The translations under genes and the position numbers were made by a program. From NCBI GenBank assembly GCA_010015655.1, contig ML976746.1:237356-301355 (forward strand): DNA of 64,000 bases. The letters are read 5' to 3'. Shown here piece after piece: positions 12,901 to 26,231 of this stretch. This DNA comes from Bimuria novae-zelandiae CBS 107.79. Its lineage: Eukaryota > Ascomycota > Dothideomycetes > Pleosporales > Didymosphaeriaceae. Numbering within the stretch: the stretch's first letter is position 1; the number at the start of each line of letters is the position of its first letter. The notes beneath the pieces are model-generated. The model did no database searches. It saw only the letters and a program-made list of their open reading frames with translations, and was not told where the DNA came from.

Positions 12901-15072
12901 CGCGCATGGGATATACTCTACGCTAAGCTTGCTAGCACTATGTCTAATAAAGCAATTCTTTAGATAGCCATAAAAGCTATTAATAACATAGCAGGCCCTA
13001 ATAGTCTAGTCCTAACTTTACTTGTCTTTGGCGCATACCTACGTATGACTATAGAGTTACCGCCGTTACTATTAATAATTAAGCGTAGCGAGGCTATTTA
13101 AAAAGCGATGAAAGAACTACGCAAGCTTACCACTAAATGCTAGGTTATAGATGCGTTAAACACCCGCAACGGACCTAATACCGCAGACATACTTGCGCTC
13201 CCGCTACAAAGCGAGGTTTTAGTATAGAGAGAAAAGGATGGATGGAATAGCCCGTATAAAATCGCTGCTATAGACGGCCATAACATTACTATCGACATAG
13301 TCAATGGCCCGACAACATTTCGGTCGATAGTTATTAAGCCATACTATAGACTAGACTACCTTTAGAGTAACTCTAATACGCCGCAGCAGCAGCATGCGTT
13401 ACCTATAGATACAATAGTGCCGCTAGCAAAGTAACCACGTAAAAGAGGCCGCCTACTAGGATTAAGAAACAAGAGGAAGGCAAACGTTTACATTACTAAG
13501 AAGAAAGAGGCTAACCTTAAGCTTACTATAAAGCTACGTAATAATAGAGTTATTATAATACCTAGCGCACCCTTTAAGGCATCTAATAATTAAGAGATTA
13601 GTAACCTAGTAGGCCGTAGAGTGTTTAAGTTTAAATAATATAATTAGGAAGTATATAGTAGAATTTATATATTTAAGTCGCGTCTAGTGCGAGAAGTTAA
13701 AGGAAAGATAACTAAGCCTTATAAAAAATCCTGTCTTATTATCTAAGGATACTAGGACTATGGCAAGGAGGCTATCTTAACGTAATTTTTAACTATTTAA
13801 CGCTATAGCTAGCGTGTAATTATGGCCCTGGCACCTATGCTCGTATAACATAAGATAAATCTTAAGCTCCGCGATATAACGCAGGCATATCTACAGGCGC
13901 AGATAAATCTTAAGAGAATAATACTAGCACACCTCCCTACTAAGTTAGCACCTAGATATCTAGAGGGCACGCTGCTCTATGTGATCAAGCCGCTATATAG
14001 AATCGCGAAAGCAGGAGTCTATTAGTGGACAACGTACCACAGACATTACTATAAGGAACTAGACATGTCTACGTTAACATACGACCCATGCTTGTTAGTA
14101 ATAAATAGCAACGCAGATAACTTTAGCATAGTTAGTATATAGACTAATAATACCCTTATACTTAGAATAGCCACATTCTCAGCGCATAAAGAAAAAATGC
14201 TTAAGAAGGTATAGTTTAGATTAAAGCTAAAGACTATGCTAACACTAGACGCGTAACTAGACTTTAATAGCTACACACTTATAATAGATACTAGCAACAT
14301 GGACAACTACAAAGCAACCTTAAACCTTAAGTAAAAAGGATAAGGAGGAAAAATTAAGCTTGTAAATATTAATGCTCCTAATCGCGTGTAATAGTACACT
14401 AAATAGCGCGCCCGCGGGGCGTACATTACATTAATATGTTAACTAGAAGTGTCTTTTAACTTATTTATGGTAGCTTAAGCGCAGTAACCTTCTAATAAGG
14501 ATATTAAGGCGCTTAATAAGCGCCTTAAATAGCAGATAGAGAATCTTAACCGTAGACTACGCTACATACCTATCACCCTTATTAACGCTAAGCTAATAGT
14601 ATTCGTGGACGGCTCCTTTGCTAATAATAAGGACCTTAGCTTATAGCTAGGCTTTATACTTATGCTTGTTAATAAGTCTATAAATAGTGATAATACCTTT
14701 ACAATCTGCGGTAATATAATACACTATAGCTTAATAAAGTGTAAGCGTGTTACACAGAGCGTATTAGCCTCTAAGATCTACGGCATGGTTAACGGGTTCG
14801 ACATAGGCATTGCTATTACTACTACTCTATAGATAATTACAGAGCGCCTTAGTCTGCCCGTAGTTCCCTTAGTTATTTATACAGACTTGTACTCCCTATA
14901 CGAGAGCCTTGTAAAGCTTAGGACAACTAAGGAAAAGCGCCTTATAATTAATATCATGGCACTGCGCCAGTCATACGAACGCCGCAAGATTATAAAGATC
15001 TAATAGATTAATAGCAAAGACAACCCTGCGGACGCTTTTACAAAGGCATTACTAAACCACGCCCTAGAATAA
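9990..15072 (+). pseudogene. copia gag-pol polyprotein remnant
   Basis: A plus-strand frame with many TAG/TAA stops. In order: gag (about 9,990-11,600); a CCHC-like knuckle CFVC near 11,630; a retropepsin with DTGA at 12019-12030 inside an uninterrupted stretch (12,006-12,330); an integrase core with the segment THDAGTNF (near 12,770) and GKIERYH (near 12,870); an RT with DITQAYLQAQ (near 13,870); and RNase H with VFVDGS (near 14,610) and NPADAFTKAL (near 15,025). In the RT, the expected TDDTLIL reads TNNTLIL (about 14,145-14,165), a G-to-A loss of both catalytic Asp. No function is expected. Confidence 0.75.
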
Positions 15073-15174
15073 TTTATTAATAGTAATAAGGTAATAGTCC
15101 GAGTTAAGGGCTAGGTGTAGAGGCTGATACTCTTTGCCTAGCGCATTTAATATTAAGAAAGAAAAGACTTCTAG

Positions 15175-15443
15175 TGTTAGATTAACAACTTTAACGGCCT
15201 TAGGCATATTACAAGGAAGGTGCGTGTGCGGAGGAGCGAGCATTCTATTAATAGTTATTAAGGCCTCTATCGTGTTGCAAAACACTATGTATATGGAGCG
15301 AACCCCATATGGGACTAGCTTCCATACCCCGCGATATACTTCACTCCTTAGTAGATAGAACGAGAAAACAAGCATTAATTAACCCAATGTAACTCGTTAT
15401 CAAGTATTTCCTTTTAGCACTAGTGCAACAAGTCCTCCCGACA
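15175..15443 (+). repeat. 3' LTR of the copia element
   Basis: 269 bp, TGTTAGATTAAC to CTCCCGACA, followed by the target duplication GGATA. Confidence 0.85.
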
Positions 15444-17199
15444 GGATAAAAAGATCTACTCTAGATCTATAGTGCGGGGGGAGCTTGTCAGCTTGTTTCC
15501 TATACAAGGTATGCTATAAGTCCTTAAAAGCTTTAAGTAGTAGCTTTTATAAGTTTACTGTTAGGTTACAGATTAACGCCTTCTATATATCCTTTATTAA
15601 GGTAGAAAATATCTTAGCCTTATTTTCTAGCCGTTAATTACGCTAATTTAGGACTATAAAGGCTATAGAGAATACTCCTTAGGACTTTATTAATAGTTTT
15701 TTATTTTCTTAGTTATAGATGCGGATGCTTAAACTCCTAATTTAAATTAGTTTCTTTACTAGGGCTAGTTTATCCTTATTCTTTTTTATTTAAGTTAGGC
15801 TAAGGTATAAATCGTATAATCTATTATTAAGTAATATGTATATCTATATTAGTTTTATATAACTATTAATATTTATTTTTAGTAAACTACTTCGCGTGTA
15901 ATGAGTTATATACCTCTAATACTAATATTTTTTATGGATAGGGAAGGTTCTTACGCTATAGGTAGGCTTTTATTAGAATTATTTTAATATAAATTTAAAG
16001 ATTAGATAATCTATATTAATTATTATTAATATAAATATAATATTATTGATAAGCGAGTATACTATTATTAGTGTTAAGTCCAGCTATAATCTTTAAAAGT
16101 TATTAAAACGTATTTTTTTACTCTTTTCTTACTTCTGCCTTATAGCGGCAACTATTGCTAAAAAAAAATATAATTTCCTAAATTAATAAAGGCTATATTA
16201 AACTGTTTATTAAAAATTCTTTTAGTAGTGGGCGTAGCAGCGCGAACTTATATTAGCTTTATTATAAGTAAAAGTTTATACTAATTTACGTAGTATCCTA
16301 TATCTTTATAATAAAAATAAAAACTATTCTTCTTACGGGTTTTTATTACCTCGCGCGACATCCACATAGCTTGTTTCTAGGTATTACTAGACCTGTATCC
16401 TATAGCTCTGTCCGCTACTTAGTGTCTTTTATCTTGGCTTTATTAGCTAGATATCTTTCTAGGGTTAGCTTAGATAGGTATTACATAACCATTGTCACCT
16501 GTCTTAAGACATCGCATTAGATAGCTGCCCGTACTGCGTACGGACATGTACTATTTTAAGGTAGTAGTAATCCTGTTATTTACTATTAAAGTAAGTTAAA
16601 ATAAGGATTTTGGGACAGTAGCTTCTTCCTTAGTTTAAAATGAGCTCCACTAGTAATCTCTTTAGTAGCTCTATTTATTAGTTTACTTTTAATAGCTAAT
16701 TCGTACCTCTTATCTTTTTAGAATATTATTATATTATTAGGGATTTTTAGCACTCCCTTACTATTTCTTCAGTTAGCCTTCTTACTTTCTATAGTAAAGT
16801 TTAAAAAAGTATCCTAGAGGTTTATAAGTGCTTTAATCTTGCTTAAGAATTATTATATTTTATTCTTATTAACTCCTAGTACCTATAGTTTAGTTATAAA
16901 TAGAAAGCTTATCCTTTTATTTTCCTAGCTATTACTTCTTTATAAGCTAATTGTTTACTGTGCATAAGTATTTGCGCTAAAACGTAGACGTTTAGTATAA
17001 GGTCTTATTCTTATTTTTATAACTTTTTTATTAAGTGAAGATAGTCTTGCTAGCGTTAAGTGTCTATTAAGACTTTTTCTTAATTACTTACTAAAAAGAG
17101 TTTTATCTCTTCGTAGGTTTAGGCGTTACTTTTATAGTATTTTTTTATATAAGTCCTTTAACTTCGTGTGCTACTTTGTAGCTTTAGTTTATAATTAAA

Positions 17200-17587
17200 A
17201 TTAAAATTTACTTGTCCCGCAACAGGTAAAAGTAATTAAATTTAATGTAAAAGGATAGGTGCTTAAGGAGCTAAAGGTACTAAAAAATATTTATAAATTT
17301 AATAAAAAGTTTAAAGTTAAGCTTTAAGTATTAAATATATATATATATAGGATTTGTATAATCGAGGGTTAAGGATCCGAGGCAATAACTGGACATTGCC
17401 TATTATAATAAAAGCCTCTATACTTTCGTCGTTATATCTATAACCTAAATCACCCTTATATCTTTTAATACGTCTATCCTTTAGTAGACTCTAGACGTTT
17501 TCGATAGGGTTTAGACCTTAGTAAATATGGGACTTGAGGATAAAGTTTAATTTTACATATATATTTTTTTTTAAAAAAACTTCAAAC
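17200..17587. repeat. repeat related to the interior of the MITE at 39,147-39,716, then AT-rich filler
   Basis: About 17,250-17,410 matches the reverse complement of about 39,360-39,510, for example around GAGGGTTAAGGATCCGAGG at 17,363 versus the complement of CCTCGGATCCTTGACCCTC at 39,383. The copy here has more A/T at the differences. Nothing recognisable in 17,411-17,587. Confidence 0.5.
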
Positions 17588-18009
17588 TGTTAAGGCCCTT
17601 CGGGATAGCTAGTCCTAAAGGAGACTAGGGTTAGTTCTTAGGCAAGAGTACTGTAAGGTAAGAAGGGAGTATTAATAGCTCGTGCGTATTAATAGGGCAT
17701 TAGTATTAAAAGTAACGTAATGTTATAATTTAATTAATAAAAGCCTAGGATAAATCTAATCAATAGATTAATGAATAGGTTAAATACAAAGATAGAAGGT
17801 CTATCTTCGAGTTTTTATATACAGGTCCTGTCCTATAGATCCTTGAGTCCTAACTGTCCCAAGATCTCAGATGGCAAGATACTTCTGGGACTCCCGATAT
17901 CCCTGGGACGCGTGACTTGTCACGTAATACGTTGGCTAAGTCAGGGATCTTGGATAGGGCGCACAGATAAGTACTGGTGTTCCGCCACGCGTCATGTTGG
18001 ATCCTAACA
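17588..18009 (-). repeat. solo LTR, TGTTAGGATCC gypsy family
   Basis: 422 bp, beginning TGTTAAGG and ending GGATCCTAACA on the plus strand. It is flanked by CAAAC (17583-17587) and TAAAC (18010-18014), a 5-bp target duplication that differs by one C-to-T in a CA context, i.e. one RIP hit. No internal sequence of the element is attached. Confidence 0.7.
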
Positions 18010-19365
18010 TAAACCCTTATTTATTTTATAAATTTTGGCGTCATCTTGTTGGAATTGCCACCCTATATAGCTATTAGGATATATACTTACATAAGCAAAA
18101 AGTATTCTAATATATATATATATTACGTTATTAATTAATAAAACGTAAAAAAAGAAGTATATAACTTACCTCTCTTTATTTACTATTTAACAATAGGATT
18201 TAAGACTTTTTTATATAATCCTTATTATTAAAGTATATTATTAAGTTAGATGTTTAAACAATAACTGATTTAGACCTTTCATCTATCTAAATAGAATCCT
18301 AAACTTAAATCGTTATGTCTTGGTCTATAATTAAGTTAGTTTAACGGCAAATAAAAAACTTTAATTATAAATAAAAACTATGTTTTTTTCTTTATAATGC
18401 GATATAGAAAAAGGTTAATGTAACTTACTTCTGGTTTGAATAGATCTTAATTCTTTCCCAACTCGCTTATTTCTACTTTTCTATAAATATCCGCCCTAGA
18501 ACTGGGTCCTCACTGGATCACTAATCTATTAGAAAATATAATATTATTAAGATTAATATTTTATTTATTTCTTAGTTATTTTTTAGTAAAACTTAGTCTA
18601 GTTTTAACCTTTTTACTATTTAAAATATCTTTTTTAGAGCGTATTTTAATAGTATAACCTTCCTATTTTAAAACATTTTGTAAAGGCCATTTAGAGATAT
18701 TAAGACTATTTTTAGCTAATACTTCTTTATTTAGCGTTTTAGGGTCATTGGTTAAAGCTCTATTAATAACTCTTTTATCTTTTAAAGACACCTTTGTTAT
18801 TCTCCTTCTTTTGATAATTTTAGTATTTAAAGAACTCTTTTTTTATACGTTGTATAGTATTATAATAGCTTTTTGGTTTTTATTAAGAATAGAAGTAATG
18901 GTAGATATAGGGTTATTAACCTTTTAAAGTAAGTTAACTTCGTATTATAGTTTTAAAAATTGTAGAGCTATTTTAATAAAATAGGAGGTAAGAGGAACAT
19001 TTTAAGCAAAAGTAGCTTATATGCAAGACTATTAGTAATTTATTATGTTATATAATAGAATTAAAGTAGGTCCGAATAGTTTTATTTTCAAATAATTATA
19101 TTTTTAGATAAGAACCTTATTATAAAGTTAATATGATATAAGCTTTGCTAAGACTACTAAACCTATAAAAATATTAGTAAAATGCACACCCTAGGTTTTA
19201 TGAGAATAAGATTTACAAACTTAAATTAAAATACTAGAATTCTTGTTTAAACCTTTCTCTTTAGAATCCCATTTTTCCTCTGACTAGAAACCTAGTATTG
19301 GTTAATTTATAAAACCTTAAAAAGTATAACTTTCAAATGTACTCTTTTTTTGTCACCCTACTATA
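18010..19365 (-). mobile_element. RIP-decayed Tc1/mariner-like transposase relic
   Basis: The minus strand from about 18,800 to 18,420 gives an interrupted frame with an HTH-like part (VLAKNSLNISKW, then VLKQEGY) and a part resembling the Tc1 'VWRK-GE' region. A GGGTGACA-type end is the complement of about 19,354-19,364, next to TA. The left terminus is not clear. Family call tentative. Confidence 0.4.
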
Positions 19366-19457
19366 TTATAAAGCTAGAGTTCTTAGTAGCTATTTGCGTA
19401 GCCTATAAGTAATTAATTATAAAGAAGGATATTTATATAAACTCTTAAGGTACTAGC

Positions 19458-19908
19458 TGTTATGAGGCTCTCACACCTTAGTCCGGTCCGGGTTAGGGCG
19501 GTAAGGTATCGTGGTGCTTCACGGATTATTTAGTAGTACAAGTTAATGCGACACTTAGCGCGGCTAGACAATCTAATCTTATAATTAAAGTAAAATAACT
19601 ATTAGTCTATATAGGAGAACGTACTCGCACAGAAGATATATAAGTTAACTACGAGGAGAGAAACAACATAGGAGAATTATCACACTATATACTAGTCTGT
19701 TTCCTCCTTGTAGTCCCGCCAAGACTCCGTAGTCCCAGGGACTCTGGTAGTCCTATAGGACTTCCTTTTATGCGGGACTTCATCACGTGACTGCTGACAT
19801 AAGCTGCCCCGCGCCTCTTTGTGTTTTGTTATTTCTACCGTCCTGTCAACAATTACTTCCTTAGCGTAATTACCTGGCTTCCTTCTTTTGGTCCTTGTAG
19901 TCGTAACA
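19458..19908 (-). repeat. solo LTR (TGTTACGACC family) with TSD CTAGC
   Basis: 451 bp, TGTTATGAG to GTCGTAACA on the plus strand, flanked by perfect CTAGC at 19453-19457 and 19909-19913. Inverted copy of the LTR at 25,780-26,231. Noticeably less AT-rich than its surroundings. Confidence 0.8.
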
Positions 19909-20160
19909 CTAGCCTAGTCCTATATAATCTAGAGGTAGTAATAGTAAAGCTTAATGTAAGGCTTTATACACTAACGCTATTTACGCTAGCGGTTACTTAT
20001 TAAGAAGCTAAAATACTAAGTAATATATATAAAATAAAGGCTTAATTAATATTAACTTATACTAAGATTTAAAATTATGAGAGCTTTTCGCTTACTTTTA
20101 ATATTATAATACTTAATTTGCAAAAAAAAGATCGCTAAAGTAATAGTGTATAAAGCTATA

Positions 20161-20600
20161 TGTTAGGATCCGTTGAGACCCAAACATGACGCGAAGCGGG
20201 GCATGGACACTTATCCGTGCGACCAGCCAAGATTCCTAACTTAACTATAAGTCACGTGACTTAGTCACGTGTCCCAGAAATATCGGGCGTCCCAGAAGTA
20301 TCTTGGCATACGGGACTTTAGGACTCTTAGGACTCTTAGGACTCTTAGGATTCGCGGGACTTGTCATGTATATAAGAAGGCGATAGTAGTCTTTTACTAT
20401 TATATTTAACCTATTTACTAATTTATTATTTAGATTTAACTTAGGCTCTTGTTAATTTAATTATACTATATATACTTTTAATACTAACGCCCTATTAATA
20501 CGCGTAAGCTATTAATACACCCTTACTTATATTACTAATACTCTTACCTAAGAACTCACCCTGTTTCTTAAGGGGTTAACTACCTCTTTAGGATTTAATA
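20161..20600 (+). repeat. 5' LTR of the gypsy element
   Basis: Starts TGTTAGGATCC and ends GGATTTAATA (the end CA changed to TA). It contains three tandem GGACTCTTA units near 20,321-20,349. Confidence 0.75.
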
Positions 20601-20639
20601 TCTTAAACACCCTTAACATAAGTGTTAACGATACCTTTT

Positions 20640-23600
20640 TCACTAACACGATAGATATATAAATAGATACTCTTAAAGAAATAGGTATTACTATAGCTAG
20701 AGAAAGAATAAAAAGCTTTTATAAGAAGTCTAACTTCTTTTATAGTAAATATAATTATACGGAGCTATAGATCTTGCAACTTAACCTATACTTTTATAGA
20801 ATAAAGAAAGAATAGTAAGATACTAATAAGACTATATTTACTTTTACCTATATAAAGGGAGATGCTTTTAAGTAGATTTATCCTTACGTTAATTAATACC
20901 TAGCTAGAGCTAATATAGAAGGCGACGCCACGGATAAGATTATAAAAAATTGTAATACTTTCTATACTAAGGTTAAATAATACTTTAGAATTACTAACTG
21001 GAAAGCTCTCGCTAACCGGAATATCTAATAACTTAAATAAACTTATTTAGTAGCTAAATATAAATTCTATAAGAATGCTAATTAAATTACGTGGAATAAT
21101 AATAGTCTTGTAACTATATTTTAAAAAGAATTAAAATAATATATACGCGAAGAACTATTACACAGTAAAGTAAAAACTAATACTTTAAAAGAATTTATAG
21201 TAAAAGTAACTTAAATTAATAATATATAGTATAAACTAGAACGAGACCTTTACTAGAACTAAAATAAAAAAGGCTATAAACTACTTATAATAAAGAATAA
21301 CTATTATAACTCTAAGTAATAATCGTAACGGAAGAACTAAGCTAATTATAGTTACTAACTAATAGAAGGGATCTAGTACTACTAAGTTAACGTAATAGGG
21401 AAAAGAATAGAAAAGTCAAAAGGCTTTTATAAGTCTAAATAAGGACGTACCCTAGATGGAACCTATAAGCAAGGGACTAGGGCGCGACTTTACTATACAT
21501 ATAGTAAACCAGGCCACATAGCCAGGAACTATAGATCTAAGAACAAGGTTACTAGGCAGTTAAACGTACTAACTATTAATAAGGAGGAGATAACTAACGA
21601 AGAATAGTAAGTAGTAAAAACTATTAAATAGATTAATATCTATAATAAAGAATTAGAATAATTAGGATTACTTAACTTACGATTTTACGATGATGCGTAT
21701 AAAGGTTTAGATAAGAAAAAGAAAGAGCTAATATCTTAATTTCTTATATCTTACCCTAGCTAGAGTAAACTAGTTACTAGTAAGATAATAAACGTTTTTA
21801 ACTTCTTAGAGGAATACTAACTAAAAGAAGGAAACTTTAGTATTATAGTAATAAAATAATAAGACTATATATTAGCATTTTACTATGCTTACTAACCTAA
21901 TTTAGTTAGCAAGGTAGTATATAAAATAGCAGACTATTGCTATGCACACGAAGAACCTAAGAAGAAATACTTAAATAAAAATCTAAACTACAAGCTATAG
22001 TACGACCTGGACCATCGCAACCCTACGCATGATACTATAAGATAGACCCTCTATAAAGAAAACTAATATACCTTTTATTATTAAGCTAAGGAATATAGCT
22101 ACTTTCCCTAAATATATTAATAATATAGATAAGAATAGTTTAACTACCTTATCGCCTATTACAACGTTTATCTTTAGGATAAACGCAAAACGCGATACTT
22201 TCTATACTTTAACTAAGTAATAAACTAAGCTATATTACCACTAGTTAATAGAAAATACGCGTTAGATATATAGTAAACGTGCTTATACTTTAACTATAAG
22301 AAATATAGGGAATAAAAAAAAGTACGGATTTAATTATATATTAAAAGGGACTACGACCCTTAGGATTAAATTAATAATAAAGGAAAAAGATAGTGAAGCT
22401 TCCCTAAAGAAGGCTTAGAAATAGCCTCGAGAGAAGAATAAAGGAGGATACCTTAAACTTATAGAGCTAGTAATAAAGAAGATATCTTTTTTAGACCTAG
22501 GCTTAGGCAAGAGAATGCCTTCAAAGAAATAAATACTACTAATAGTTAGGTATTAATTAAGCTACTAGTATAGCTTAAAGGAATATGGATAAAAGCTATA
22601 CTAAACTTAAGAGTATAGGGAAGCTATGTGTTAAGAAAAGCACTTATTAGAGTAGGACTTTATAAGCGTAAGAAGGCTATATCCTATACTATCTATATTA
22701 TCAATAGATAACTAATGCCTAGTAAAGCAATAATTAAATACAAGGTTAAAACTACCCTTGTAATTTATAGATACTAGGAATAAATTATTTTAATATTATT
22801 AAGGAAGCTAATTACGATGTAATTCTAAAACTACCCTAGTTAAGGAAGTATAATCCTATAATTAAAAAAAAGGGCTATCCTTTAAGCGCTGTAACTATAT
22901 ATTATAAGTAAAGCCTATGCATTAATAGAATATAATAGTAAATAAGAAAGCTATTAATAATATAGTCTTGCGACAAATAGTCGAAAAACGGGAAATACCC
23001 TTGGCAGATGCTGGCAGGAACCACCAGGTCGTAGAGCGCAAGAAGATAGAAAACAGCACAAACTATAAAATTCTAAAATGCTACTAGGCATGGAATTATA
23101 TATTCACAAAGAGAGAGGGAAAAGCAAACCTTCCGGAATATTAACCTTAGGATCATGCGATTAACCTAGAGGAAGGGAAGACGCCACCTTTTAGACTACT
23201 ATACAGTAAATCTAGAAAGGAACTCTAACAAGAAAAAAAGTTTATTAAGATAAATCTTATAAAGAATATATTAGACCTTTAAAGTTACTAGCAGCAAGTC
23301 CTTTTATATTTATACAAAAAAAGGATAGATAACTAAGGCCTTCCGTAGACTATAAAAAACTTAATAATATAAGAATTAAGAATTAATACCTACTACTAAA
23401 TATCTTAGACCTCCGAAACTGACTCTTAAGAGCTAAGATCTTTATAATAATAGATTTACGAGATAGATATTATCTTATACGAATTAAAAATAGAGATAAG
23501 TAGAAGACAGTATTTAGAATACGTTATAGACTATTTAAATATATAGTTACGCCTTTTAGACTTACTAATGCACTAGCGACCTTTTAGGCACTAGTTAATA

Positions 23601-25775
23601 ATATACTACGTAACTACCTAGATATATTTATTATTACGTATATGGACGACATTCTTATCTTCTCTAAAAACGAATTAGACCACGTATTACATGTATAGAC
23701 AGTTCTGACAGCACTAGATAACTCACATCTATAAATTAAACTAATAAAGTATAAATTCTATGTAATAAGACTAGAATTCCTAGGACATAATGTTAGCATA
23801 GATAGAATTAAAATAGCACTAGATAAAATTAAATGTATTAAGAACTAGCTAATACTAAAAACTATAAAGAATATTTAAAAAATTTTAAGATTTTATAAAT
23901 TTAACTAATAATTTATTAGAGACTATGCGAAAATTATAATACCCCTAATAAACCTTATAAAAAAAGACGCACTATTTATATAAATAGTAAAATATAAAAT
24001 ATAATTCTAACTTTTAAAGATAGCATGTATTATGCCACTAGCACTTACCTACTTTTAGGATAGAGAACCACTACAATTTAAAACAGACGCAAGCGACCTT
24101 GCGATGGAAGCATGCGCAAGCAGGAGAAAGATAGTAAATGGCATCCAATTACATACTACTCACGAAAGTTCAACGACGCAGAGACACGATACAACGTACA
24201 CGATAAAGAACTCTACGCCATCGTGAAAGTATTAAAGTACTAGAGGATCTACGCCCTTAGCTACTAAATACTAGAAATCTATATAGATTATAAGAATCTG
24301 CTACGATTTATAATAATAAAAGAATTTACACTATAGCAATAGTAATAGTTATAAACTATAGGATAATATAAGTTTAAAGTTATTTATATAGTAAGAAAAA
24401 AGAATGGACGAGTAGACGCGCTTAGCTAATAAAGTAATCTTATAAGTAAAAAGGCAAAGACCTATTCTATAATACTTTAAAAAAAATAAAGATAGATCTT
24501 TTAAACCTACAACAGAACTTAACTAACTCATTATTACTATACGGGAAGTACCTAAGGAACTATAGACTAAGATTATATAATAATACTACGATAACCTAGT
24601 ATACAGACACCTAATTATTAGAAAGATAATAGAACTTATCTAGCAGAACTATAGCTTTAAAGGAATTAAAGAAGTAGTAACTATATATATCCGCAAATGC
24701 GTAGATTACTAGCGCAATAAGCATGTAACACATTTTAAGTATAGAGAAATATAAGCAATCTAAATACTAGTTGCACTATAGGAAGACATCGCTATAGACT
24801 TTATTATAAGATTACTAAGGTTAAAAGACCTGGTAATAGGAATTAGTTACGACGTAATACTAAATATTGTCTATTAATTTACTAAATACGTAGAATTACT
24901 ACTATATTAAAAGATAACTATAGTAAAGGAACTCGCATTCCTTATCTTAAATTAACTTATACGCCACCACGGTATTCTAAAGATAATTATTAGTAATAGA
25001 AATAAGCTCTTTACTTTAAACTACTAGACAATACTTATAGCACTTATTAGAATAAAATAAAAACTATTAACAGCATATTATCCGCAACCTGACGGACAGA
25101 CAGAATATACGAATTAAACGATTAAAACGTACCTATGCATCTATTGCAATGACTAGAAGAATAACTAGATTTCCTTATTACTTATAGCACAATTGGCATA
25201 CAATAACAAGATATTAGCAGCAATAGGATTTACTCTATTTTACGCAAACTACGGAAGATATCTATATCTCTTTAATTAAATATTTCCTACAATAATTAGG
25301 ATAGAGGAAGTAATCAACATAGCAGAAACTATAAAGAAGATATATATATAACTCTTAAAAAATCTTAAGAAAGCTTAATAGCAAAGCTTTTCTTATATAA
25401 ACTAAAAAAGGAAAATAGCACCTTAGCTAAAGAAGGCGGATAAAGCATATCTGCTTACGAAGAATTTTTAAACCTAGAAAAAAAAGTATAAGAAACTAGA
25501 CTATATTAAAGTTAGGCTATTTTTTTTTTATTAAACAAGTATTACTAGTTGACTACTAATTAGAACTACTACTAGACGCGAAAATACACCTAGTATTTTA
25601 CATAGACTAACTTAAACCCGCAGACCCTAAAACACTAATTAAAATAACTTTCTATTACCAGCTAGAGGAAGAAAACGAATTTAAAATTAAAGTACTTTTA
25701 GGATATAGAGAAGTTAGATAAGAAGACTTCTAAAATAATAAGTTTTTATAGGAATAGTTAAGTAAAAAGGCTACC
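20640..25775 (+). pseudogene. gypsy gag-pol polyprotein remnant
   Basis: Plus-strand frames with stops mainly at Gln/Trp sites. Gag has a zinc knuckle at about 21,493-21,540 (Cys changed to Tyr before SKPGHIARN). The RT has the intact motif YMDDILIFS near 23,640. RNase H begins FKTDASD near 24,080. The integrase contains the YYPQPDGQTEYTN segment near 25,080. A probable chromodomain (about 25,670-25,770) is cut by the solo LTR insertion. No intact protein. Confidence 0.75.
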
Positions 25776-25779
25776 TATA

Positions 25780-26231
25780 TGTTACGACCACGAACCCCAC
25801 AAGGATGAAGAAGCCAGACAATTACGCCAAGAGAGTAATTGTTGACGAAGTAGCAAAGTTAACGGGACCTAACGGGGCGCGGGGCAGCTTAGTCAGCAGT
25901 CACGTGACGAAGTCCCGCATAAAGGGAAGTCCCATGGGACTACCGTAGTCCCTGGGACTACAGGGCCTTGGCGGGACTACGAAGAAGGAATAGGCTAGTA
26001 TATAGTGTGGCGACTTTCCTATTGTTATTTCCTTCCTCGTAGTTAACTCATATATCTTCTGTGCGAGTACGTTCTCCTATACAGACTAATAGTTATCTTA
26101 TTTGTTATAAGATTAGATTGTCTAGCCGCGCTAAGTGTCGCATCAACTTGTACCACTGAATAATCCGTGAAGCACCACGATACCTTACCGCCCTAACCCG
26201 GATCGGAACAGGGTGTGAGAGCCTCATAACA
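25780..26231 (+). repeat. solo LTR (TGTTACGACC family) with TSD CTATA
   Basis: 452 bp, TGTTACGACC to CCTCATAACA, flanked by perfect CTATA at 25775-25779 and 26232-26236. It lies inside the 3' end of the gypsy element and is far less AT-rich than it. Confidence 0.85.

Larger units (their letters stand above)
9233..15443 (+). mobile_element. complete but inactivated Ty1/copia LTR retrotransposon
   Basis: Two direct LTRs (9233-9501 and 15175-15443) flank a 5.7 kb interior. The element is bordered by the perfect 5-bp duplication GGATA (9228-9232 and 15444-15448). A purine tract (AAGAAAGAAAAGACTT) precedes the 3' LTR. The order gag, protease, integrase, RT, RNase H identifies copia. It is RIP-affected, but less than its neighbours, and is inserted in the RT of a minus-strand gypsy element. 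Confidence 0.85.
8440..17340 (-). mobile_element. RIP-decayed gypsy element split by a copia insertion
   Basis: On the minus strand the pieces 17,340-15,444 and 9,232-8,440 join into one pol. A PR/RT junction (KLPPHYRSRVDLF-like, near 15,450) continues at 9,227 with PYNSLFKMSYKELL, the expected next RT residues, and then with a catalytic block YIDNVFIF (DD changed to DN) near 8,720. The 9,233-15,443 interval is a later copia element. The 3' part is cut at 8,440 next to another gypsy LTR, and the 5' LTR was not identified. Confidence 0.6.

Noticed and set aside
18010..18065. left end of the Tc1/mariner-like relic
   Set aside because: The CCACCCTATA motif here has the same orientation as the right-hand one, so it is not an inverted-repeat partner.
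19490..26200. GGGTTAGGG/CCCTAACCC-like words suggesting telomere repeats
   Set aside because: Single occurrences inside the TGTTACGACC-family solo LTRs, not a tandem array.
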